Below are positions 55,676 to 64,000 of a stretch of DNA of 64,000 nucleotides, piece by piece. The stretch spans positions 1,356,711 to 1,420,710 of the forward strand of contig VNKQ01000015.1 in NCBI GenBank assembly GCA_016508695.1, in the 5' to 3' direction. The notes beneath the pieces are model-generated. The model made no database searches. It was not told where the DNA came from and saw nothing but the letters and a program-made list of their open reading frames with translations. The stretch comes from Hyphodiscus hymeniophilus (Eukaryota > Ascomycota > Leotiomycetes > Helotiales > Hyphodiscaceae). How positions within the stretch are numbered: the first letter of the stretch is position 1; every line of letters starts with the position of its first letter. The translations under genes were made by a program, and so were the position numbers.

Positions 55676-57489
55676 ATACAAAAGTGGATCTGGAAGCGTC
55701 TATGGATGCAGAGATAAACAGCATTGGCTTCCACTGCTTGACTAAGATCAAGGGCTTCAAATTCAGTCCTTTGAAACTCAAGGGCGCTCTCGAAGGCGTG
55801 GAAGACGCGTCAATGGAGATCACTTTCAACCCGATCAAGCAATCTTTCTACTTGAGTGGGCGCATTGAGCTTTTTGACATTTCGTGCGCCTGCTTTGTCG
55901 ACTGCCAGTTCATGCCATCACCCAAGTTCGTCTTCGACTTTGAGCTCAAGTGGAGTGGTGGGTTACTAGTGTAGGTGCACGCCGAGATGCATCAGCGCAA
56001 GAAAGTGGAAGGTGGCAAAAAAGACATTACGACAGGAAAGGAGATCAAGTGCCACCCTGGAGGCTCTGACTGGGAGATCTACTCCTTGATGGAGCAGTCC
56101 ATCCTCGAGCAGGTCAAGCAGGGTATCCTTGCAGCCATCGATAACACGCACAAAGCCATGGAGAACGGTATCAAGAGCGCCATGGATGCTGTTGATCGTG
56201 CGAAAGAGGATTGGGAGAGAGGTTGTCGCGAGGCCCAGGAAAAGCTGGATACCGCGTACAAGAAGTTACAGGACGAGATTGATCGTCTCGATCGCGGAAT
56301 TGAAGATGCGCAAGCTAACCTGGAGAAGGTCCGGCAGCGCAACGAGAGATACACGTCTGACGAGCGGGCCAAGTACACTGCAACTCGTGCGCAGGGTGAG
56401 AAAGATCGTGCGGCTCGCCTCGAGCCCAAAGCTGCTGCTCGTCGCAGAGCAGATGAAGACAAGGAGAGCCAGGAGCGCAACAGGGAATGGAAGATGCAGG
56501 AGGCGAGAAACCGGCGCACCAATACACGCGACACCTTTTTCTCCAAGTTTGGCGATGCAACAGCCGTTCTCGACAGCGCTTTGCGAGATCTGCGTGATGC
56601 TGAGCGTGAAGTCGACAGACTCAGCTGGGAGGCTGACCGACTCGAGCATCGCATCAGCGACGAGTGGTGGCGTGTCGACCTGGAGGCCGAATGGCTGGCG
56701 AAACGGAATGCATGGGCATTTGCGAGAGGCGGACTGCTTGTCTACGAAGGCATTCTGCGTGGTGTGCGTGAGATAGTCGATAGTCCCCTCTTCCGCGAGC
56801 TCAAGGAGGCCATGGAGGCTGCAGAGCGATACCTCAACACGGTGGGCGATCAGATCCGCTCAGCCATGGAGACGGCAGGCCGTATCGCATGGCTGATGTT
56901 CGATGAATTGCAGAAGGCGATAAAGGAAGAGGACTTCACCTTTGACAACCTCGTGAAACATGCCAACAGCCTTGTCAACAAGGTCGAGGAGGAATGTCAG
57001 AAGTATGAGAAAGAGGCACGCGCGCGTAGCGTGGTACTGGATATGCAAAAGAAGAAGATAGCCAGCGAGTTCAAGCAGGTGGGCTATGTGGCGTTACAAG
57101 CAGCCGTCGAGGCCGCCCGCAAGAACAACATTGCCCTCATCGCCGCCGAGAAGGCTTTGGACGCTTTCGGCGCGCTGGAGAAGGCAGCGTACGGCGCAAT
57201 TCGTGACTTTGTCGCTGCGACATTGGATGCGATGATTGATATCCAGCGCGTCGAGCTCAAGGGGATCATCCGGGCTGATAAGTCAGAACAAGAGGCTTTT
57301 CACCTGAGCATCAAGGGAAGACTCGGTGGTAAGGACTTTGTTGTGGAGGAGAGCTGGATGCCGAACAAAACGCACATCTTTCTGGCGAAGATTGGTGTGC
57401 ATGCTGTGGCGACGATCACGGGGTCGAATATGGACAGGGAGATCAAGGCTCTTGACAATGAGATGAAGACTGACATAGAGCTGATGTAG
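55676..57489 (+). pseudogene. Long coiled-coil protein gene, 5'-truncated, with an in-frame stop
   Basis: One plus-strand frame runs from about 55676 to the stop at 57487-57489, broken once by TAG at 55972-55974 between WSGGLLV and VHAEMHQRKK. The frame start coincides with a good splice acceptor (branch GCTAAT, TTTTCCTAAG), but no upstream exon with an ATG was found, so the 5' end seems lost. Before the stop: a beta-type segment (VDLEASMDAEINSIGF; FYLSGRIELFDISC). After it: about 300 residues of charged heptads (EAQEKLDTAYKKLQDEIDRL; KEDWERGCR), strongly alpha-helical, then a C-terminal beta segment (HLSIKGRLGGKDFVVEE). No catalytic domain seen. The composition recalls very large fungal coiled-coil proteins of unknown role. 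Longest intact part 504 codons. Confidence 0.55.
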
Positions 57490-57591
57490 GGTACGACAAA
57501 GCTATTGAGATAGATGATAGCTTACATTTCATAAACATATCTTGTCAAGACATAACGACGTCTGGTCCCTCCCTCAACAATCTTGTTTTGC

Positions 57592-57906
57592 TTACTCAGC
57601 TGAAGCTAGTGGAATGACTGTACTCTTTCCACCATTTCCACAGAAAGAAAAGACCGTAACAATCGAATAAGTCTGAATAAGACTTATTACACTTATTACA
57701 CAGTCTGTTTTCTTTGTTTCTATTTCAATCATGTCGTCGTAGCGCTGGAGGATTTCCTTCACAGTTTCGCTGGCCCTGCCCCGAGCCGTGAGTATCGCCA
57801 CCCCCTGAGTCTCCAGATCGACTGGCGTTCTCGATGACACAAGCACTTTCGCGTAGTTATGCATATTATTATAGTTATCTCGGCATTGATAAACCAATTT
57901 CCACAT
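57592..57906 (-). CDS. Small unknown protein, weak Alba-like pattern
   Basis: 104-codon frame with ATG at 57906. The middle, VAILTARGRASETVKEILQR then DDMIEIETKK, resembles the Alba fold's RGRA turn and the helix and strand after it. The resemblance is short and there is no second supporting motif. It lies between the coiled-coil relic and the chitinase gene. It may be a real short gene, or an exon of something larger; low confidence. Confidence 0.3.
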   Translation of the reverse strand: MWKLVYQCRDNYNNMHNYAKVLVSSRTPVDLETQGVAILTARGRASETVKEILQRYDDMIEIETKKTDCVISVISLIQTYSIVTVFSFCGNGGKSTVIPLASAE

Positions 57907-59232
57907 TTATCCACGCTCCACACAGACAGATCCCCTTTCTTTGATCTGCGGGACTACCCTTAAGATGTAGGTACTGAGGGATTTCGGAAGGACCACTCCT
58001 TTGTTCCAGATATTTCTATATTTGGTTATAACGTTTGCTTGGATATATTCCCAATTAATTTATCACGATGTGAGTGACTTTTTTTCTATTGTTCTTTTTA
58101 CCGTCGCATTGAAGTTATGCTATTGACACTTAAGGGTTATATTGTAGCTACCTCATTGGCTAATGCTATTTTCCATTGTTTTAGATGAGAGTACTGATCA
58201 TAAAATTGATTTATCCTTTCGGAAATGAGGGACACGGAGGTGTGTTATTCTTTTGGCATTTAGCTGTTTCAGGTACTGCTAGAGAAGTTTCCATATCGTC
58301 GATTTCTCCCTGTCAAACAGATAAGCTTCGTTCAATCCTAACCTCTTTCATCTCTCTGCGATAGCGCCGGCCGGAAGATGACCAACACGATTATCCGGCC
58401 GTATGGCTTCAAACTGGATTAATCGGGTAAGAAGCAACGTTACGTAAAGAGGATTTCTTGTCAGGGGACACATTCCAATTTTTGAGCCGGCTGCTCGCGC
58501 TTGCTATGTCTCGCATTTTATGCACTGATTCTGCGTCTTTTAAGGGGTCTCACAAGCTCCAATGACCGAAATCCCGAGACGTCCTAACATAATGAGGAAC
58601 AGCTGGTTGGTGGAATCATTATACCGGGTTAACCTAGAACAAATCTCGGCAAGATTTATATTACTGAATCGTACCGCAATAGATTGATGACCAGTCTGCA
58701 TTCTTCTCATTCTGTTGTCATCTGATCTTTAAAGTCACGTTCACTTTAGCTATCTAAGAACCAGCACTGCACGTAAAGATAGAATCTCTAACGCTACGTA
58801 GCATCTATGAAAGTAGTAGCTTACGGAGAGCTCTCCAAAACGCCTTTATAATTAGAGTATAGTTGTAACGTTGTAAGATATTGTTATTACCGGACGCAGA
58901 ACAATCATAATGGTTGAAGCCTTGATACTATCCACCTCCTACATTCGGAACTACACCAGGCTCAACTCTAGCTTCTGGGTTTCCCGCAACAATCGTTACG
59001 TTCCGTTTCCGAGACTAACTTCAGGGTATGGTATCGGTAGTTTACTTTGTTCAAGGTTGATCTAATCTAAAGAACTATATAAGTAGTGGCATAAGTACTT
59101 TGATGTAAATGAATCTCTCGCTCAGCCATCTATTCGCCCCCTCTATCGCCTTACTTACGGGATCAGGCCAACTTTGTACATACTCTTTATTCTTCAATCA
59201 TCACTTTCGTTATATAACACTTCATCTTCACA
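57907..59232. other. Intergenic, AT-rich, no gene seen
   Basis: Promoter side of the chitinase gene. No frame with family features. Confidence 0.5.
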
Positions 59233-60244
59233 ATGTTCTTCCGTATTGCACTGGTTGCTGCAGGCCTTTTGGCCACTCTTATTGACGGCATACCCACAAA
59301 GACGGCCCGTACCGCATCTGACGGCAAACGCCTTACTATCTATTGGGGGGCAGAGGATGATAATTTGTCACTCAACACAGTCTGTGGCGACTCTTCCTAC
59401 GATATTATTAATCTAGCCTTCTTGGCTTACTTCCATGGCCCTGGTGGTTACCCAACATTGAGCCTTCAAGGCTTGTATGATCAGACTGCAGCTCAGAACG
59501 CTGCTGGCGCCACTGGCCTCGTAGACGGTTCTTCGCTTGTTCCGGCTATCAAGAAATGCCAGGCGGCTGGCAAGCTGGTTATCCTGAGTATGGGTGGTGC
59601 CCAAGGATACGCCGATGTTACCCTCAGCTCCGACGCAGATGGCGTAGCAATCGCTGATCAGGTGTGGAACTTATTTCTGGGTGGCACGGCGGACGGTACT
59701 CTTCGCCCGTTTGGAAGTCTCAAGCTGGATGGTCTTGACCTTGGTATGGCCTCCTTTTCGGTAACCCAAGATAGCCTGTCATTAACTACTAGTAGATAAC
59801 GAGTCCGGTGACTCTACTGGATACTTAGCGATGGTTCAGCGTCTACGCACCAACATCAAGACTGACACTAGCAAGAAATATTATCTCACTGCAGCACCGC
59901 AGTGTCCCTACCCAGATGCTTCCGAGCCCCTCGCTGTCTGCCAATTACTCGATTATGTTTGGGTCCAGTTTTACAATAACGGGAACTGCAACATCGCGCA
60001 GTCAGGCTTCACCGCCGCTGTCAAACAGTGGAGTAAAGGCATTGGCAACGCGCAGCTGTTCATTGGTGCTTTGGCCAGCGGCGCTGACGGCGACCAGGGT
60101 TATGTCTCCGCTACAGCCCTCGTCACTGCTCTCAACGGAGTCAAAGCCTTGAATCTCCCCAACTATGGAGGTGCTATGCTCTGGGAGGCTGAACTGGCTG
60201 TGAATAATGGAAACTTCCAGAAGAAAATAGCTGCTGGGCTATAA
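59233..60244 (+). CDS. Secreted GH18 class III chitinase
   Basis: Two exons, 59233-59743 and 59796-60244, with a 52-bp intron; 319 aa. Signal peptide FRIALVAAGLLATLIDG. The barrel starts with LTIYWGAEDDNLSLNTVC and has KLVILSMGGAQGY (SxGG) followed by the catalytic motif: exon 1 ends LDGLDL and exon 2 begins with DNESGDSTGY, so splicing produces DGLDLDNE with the proton-donor Glu intact. The C-terminal half has QLLDYVWVQFYNNGNC and GGAMLWEAEL. No CBM or GPI signal. It hydrolyses chitin outside the cell, in wall turnover or attack on other fungi or insects. This is the gene nearest the telomere that looks intact. Confidence 0.93.
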
Positions 60245-61399
60245 TAGAAATCATATGACCACCGAGTTGTTTTTATCTCATCATATTTAGTTCAGAGAAA
60301 CTCTTCAAGTTCTAAGTCGTCCCCTATTTGTGAAGCCTAGTAGCCCCTAGTGCGCCATTCGAGCCTGGAAAATTGCTCAGCGAGGAAAGTTGCGCGAAGT
60401 AGGCTGCGACGTGCTCAAAAGCAGGCTGATTAGTTATTTGCCGTAGCTGGCGCCCAGCTGTTACAAATAAGGCTCGCGGAATAACAGGGTTTCTAGAAGA
60501 GTTCTCCTAGGAAGCGAATCATTGCCAGGACCCTGGGCTCGGCAAGGAGAAACTCTCTTAAAGTTATCGAACAAGCACTCAAGCTCCTTGTGTATCATAA
60601 AGCTCGGCAGGTGTAGTCAGGTGTCAAACACCATTTCATATCTGTTTTGGTTCTTTACCAATATAGATTCGTACCAGGAATGTTTAGATTTCCTTTGCTA
60701 CTGTTTGTAATCCCCGCATCTGATAAATGAGTTTATATTACATAGAAAGGAGGTAAGCTTAACAACATTACCAAAAGTCGCATTACTGAATCTGTTTAGA
60801 TTCCGAATCTTGAGGGATGTAAAGCCTACGAGTGATTCTCGTCGTCTTCTAAAGTCGTTGCGATTGTAAAACTGCGAACAAATGCGATATATCTAATCGC
60901 AATTAGAATCTTGCAGAACAAGCATTTTATACCGCACCAGCTTTGACTAACCGTTTACTCAGATTATTACTCGAGCTTTTCAGAGCTGACTACCGTTTCA
61001 GAGCGGACTACCGAGTAACTTTGATCAGATGTTAGGACGTTGACATATCAATATTTTTCTAAGCAAATGAGTCCATTAGAGATATAAACTCTCTTCTATC
61101 ATCAATTTACTTCGATGTCGAACTAGAATAGTCGTTCTCAGGTTAGAGTTTGGCTATCGTAGGCGTATAAACTATTTGTATGCAAAAGGCGGTAGTAGAA
61201 TTAACCCTACGAAAATCTTTATAAGGCGGTAATAGAATCGACCCTATAAAACTATTACTAACCCTACTTATATATTATTATTCTTACTATATAATATAGC
61301 TTAGAGGGGGGAAATTACGTCTAGATTTATACCTTAAGTAATAGCAAAAGGTTTAAATAAATCTAGATGTTTCCTTCTAAGCTATATTAAAAGTATATT
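60245..61399. other. Subtelomeric spacer, no gene
   Basis: Beyond the last gene. From about 61140 the sequence turns AT-rich; at about 61200-61265 short segments containing AACCCTA occur, which resemble scrambled telomeric units. No coding frame is supported. Confidence 0.5.
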
Positions 61400-62125
61400 A
61401 CGTGATTTTACGATAGAACCTTATAATAGAGCCTTATAATATATTCTAGTTATATAATTTTATAATAGAGCCCTATAACATATTCTAGTTATATAATCCT
61501 ATAATAAAGCCTTATAATATATTCTAGTTATATAATCCTATAATAGAGCCCTACGATATATTCTAGTTATATAATCCTATAATAAAGCCTTACGATATAT
61601 TCTAGTTATATAATCTTATAATAGAGCCCTACGATATATTCTAATTATATAATTCTACGATAGAGCCTTACGATATATTCTAGTTATATAATCCTACGAT
61701 AAAGCCCTACGATATATTCTAGTTATATAATTCTACGATAGAGCCTTACGATATATTTTAGTTATATAATCCTATAATAAAGCCTTATAATATATTCTAG
61801 TTATATAATCCTATAATAGAGCCCTACGATATATTCTAGTTATATAATCCTACGATAAAGCCTTACGATATATTCTAGTTATATAATCTTACGATAGAGC
61901 CCTACGATATATTCTAATTATATAATTCTACGATAGAGCCTTACGATATATTCTAGTCATATAATCCTACGATAAAGCTTTACGATATATTCTAGTTATA
62001 TGATCCTACGATAGAGCCCTACGATATATTCTAGTTATATAATCTTATAACAAAGCCTTATGATATACTCTAGTTATATAATCTTACAACAAAGCCCTAT
62101 AATATATTTTAGTTATATAATCTTA
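61400..62125. repeat. 39-bp tandem repeat array with 273-bp higher-order period
   Basis: About 18 copies of a 39-bp unit (core GAGCCCTACGATATATTCTA, followed by GTTATATAAT and CCTATAATA). Units vary mainly at GAGCC versus AAAGCC and at TACGATA versus TATAATA. A seven-unit block recurs: the unit starting at 61506 and the one at 61779 begin near-identical runs of about 270 bp, exactly 7 x 39 = 273 apart. No spacers of unique sequence, so it is a satellite, not a CRISPR array. Confidence 0.88.
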
Positions 62126-63915
62126 TAGCCTAGTAAGGAATATAAGCTTACAAAGCAAGCTTATCAAGCTTTTTATCTACGTGTCTTTTATTTTATATAT
62201 TCTATTATATATCCTTATCGTACTAGTATAATAAGAGTATAGGCTTGTATCTTTATATATAAGTATAAAGTAGTCTATAACTATAAAGCCGATTAAAGCG
62301 TAAAGATATTATAATACTTTATAAGAGGCTAGGTAGAAAAGAGAGAGATAAGCGTTTACTATCTCTATATTGGCCCGGATCCCGTAGAGTTCCTTACTAA
62401 AGGTCGCGTAAGCTAGGGTTATTTTTGTCCTACAAAACGGCCCGTTCCTACGGATGGTTTTAACTATTAACTAGCTACTAGACGATTTTAAAGCTAGGGG
62501 CACTCGCGCTACTAACGATTCCGCGCTAAAACCCCTTACCCTTATAACCCTATTAAAACTTTATCGCCTAGATATATAAAATTATTCGTCTTGTTATAAT
62601 AAATAGAAGGCTTATCCGGAAATCCTATTAAGTATCTTAAATACAATTAGTACTTAATTTTTTATATTAGGCGTTAATTATTTATAAGTTAACTTAGCTA
62701 ATGATTTCTTTATATTATATTTCTATAAGGGTTATATTATTGCGAGCTTAGACCCCTCTCGTCGTATAGCGGCTTTATTATTAGGCTTTTATTTTATTCT
62801 CTTTTAAAGTTCTTTTATTTCTTTTCTAACCTTTTTACTCTACTCTTTATATTTATCGCGAGTCTTTTAATATATTCTCTTGCGACTCTTACGAGTTTAT
62901 AATATATATATTGCCTCGAGTATTTTATATAGCTTTATCTTTATATCTCTAATCTCTCCGACTATAGTATTATATATAATTATTGCGATTTATATAATTC
63001 TTATAAAGCTAGCTATATATACTACTCTAATTAATATAGCCTATATTTTTTAAAGTATAATCTTATCTTTAACGCTAATAACTTAAGTATAAAGAGTATT
63101 AGCGTCTTTTAGGCGCTTAAAAATAATATCTATAAGTAATGCGACTATTAGTAAGCTAATATTAGCGGCCTTAAGTACGAATATATTAAAGACCTTATAA
63201 GTAGTAATCTAATTTGACAATAATTCCTTTACCCCTTACGATTTCTACTTATCTAATATATTAATAGTATTTAGTACCTATATACCCTCTTTACGTTTTT
63301 ACTAATACCTTTATTTATCGATCTCTATATCTATTACGTACTTATTATACTATATTACTCCCAAATCCTTTAAGGTAGCTTTTACGCGCCCTTAGACTAT
63401 TTAAAGCTTTCGCCCCTTTATAAGACTCTTATTATAATAGTATAAATACAAATCTAGCCTTCCTCTAAAAACTAGAGAACGAGTATTAGTAGTACGATTT
63501 CCCCTTCGCATTTACTATTAGAAATAAAGATAAAAAATATATATTCTTGCGATAATATACTAGGAATCTAAAGAGGAACCCTTAAAAGACAAAGTACTTT
63601 ATATACTATTTAATATAGTTTAAAGGTTTGGATATTATAACTATTATATAACGCTAATTTAACTTCTAGTTCTAGCTTAAGTTTCTTATATATAACCTTT
63701 CGTTACTCCTCTTACTCTACCTCTTTAGTTAACTCTTTTATCTAGTATTTTAGTTCCCGCTAGACTATAATATATATCTAGATAAGTGTATATCGACTAA
63801 CGTTAACGTTACTTATTTGTATAAACGATATAAGCTTATTAAATACCCTCGTATTATCTTACTATTAGCTATTTATAGGGATACTATATGCCTTAAAGAT
63901 CGGGTAAAGTTCTTA
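62126..63915. other. AT-rich subtelomeric DNA with RIP-like dinucleotide bias
   Basis: No open frame. TpA is very frequent while CpA/TpG are scarce; for example 62521-62580 contains no CA or TG at all but about ten TA. CpG is retained (CGCG, TCGC, GCGA). This pattern is what repeat-induced point mutation leaves in old repeats. Whatever was here (possibly a telomere-associated helicase or a transposon) is no longer recognisable. Confidence 0.6.
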
Positions 63916-64000
63916 TTAGGGTTAGGGTTAGGGTTAGGGTTAGGGTTAGGGTTAGGGTTAGGGTTAGGGTTAGGGTTAGGGTTAGGGTTAGGGTTAGGGT
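63916..64000 (+). repeat. Telomere, (TTAGGG)n
   Basis: Uninterrupted TTAGGG repeats, about 14 copies in 85 bp, running to the end of the window. The TTAGGG strand reads 5'->3' toward the end, so this is the right terminus of a chromosome or of its assembled contig. Confidence 0.97.

Noticed and set aside
61400..62125. CRISPR array
   Set aside because: Repeats are contiguous without unique spacers, and the host is eukaryotic.
1..64000. tRNA and rRNA genes
   Set aside because: No clear T-arm/anticodon combination noticed by eye; a covariance-model scan would be needed to exclude them.

Overview
The window is the right-hand end of a chromosome from a filamentous ascomycete fungus; the gene families suggest a member of the Leotiomycetes/Pezizomycotina, but this is inference. 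Evidence: many short (about 45-180 bp) GT-AG introns with CTAAC/CTGAC-like branch sites, fungal families (HET, NmrA-like, WSC-domain glucanases, CBM1, class III GH18), and a terminal run of TTAGGG repeats at 63916-64000. I rebuilt gene models by hand from reading frames and splice sites, and quoted exon coordinates are self-consistent in phase. No homology search was possible.

Layout. 1-273: 3' end of aspartokinase. 1188-6484: a HET-domain gene convergent with an ABCC transporter. 7893-16493: an accessory metabolic stretch with a citrate synthase-like enzyme, a sulfotransferase-like protein, a CmcJ/AsaB-type oxygenase and an NmrA-like reductase. 16615-17162: a dead GH20 hexosaminidase. 18007-20654: a secreted CBM1 protein and a vacuolar PQ-loop transporter. 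21955-26472: two tandem BTB paralogues and an unknown protein. 27048-38752: a housekeeping block with D-2-hydroxyglutarate/D-lactate dehydrogenase, proteasome alpha4, a CHY zinc-finger protein, TFIIH helicase XPB/Ssl2, an unknown protein and NADH pyrophosphatase.

From about 39 kb the content becomes subtelomeric: a small secreted protein, a P450 with a shortened heme loop, a GrpB-like protein, a GH55-WSC glucanase with a one-base frameshift, a double-WSC GH16 glucanase, a head-to-head pair of unrecognised genes (alpha/beta-hydrolase-like and coiled-coil) each carrying in-frame stops where glutamine is likely, and a GH18 chitinase. The last 2.6 kb is AT-rich: a 39-bp tandem array with a 273-bp higher-order period, then TpA-rich, CpA/TpG-poor DNA that looks RIP-mutated, then the telomere.

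Functional picture. The distal secreted enzymes (GH55, GH16, GH18) all act on fungal wall polymers (beta-1,3-glucan and chitin), which suggests wall remodelling or mycoparasitism. The 53.7-57.5 kb gene pair is the best candidate for something undescribed. Noteworthy gene structures include two GC-AG introns and exons of 5, 7, 15 and 17 nt.
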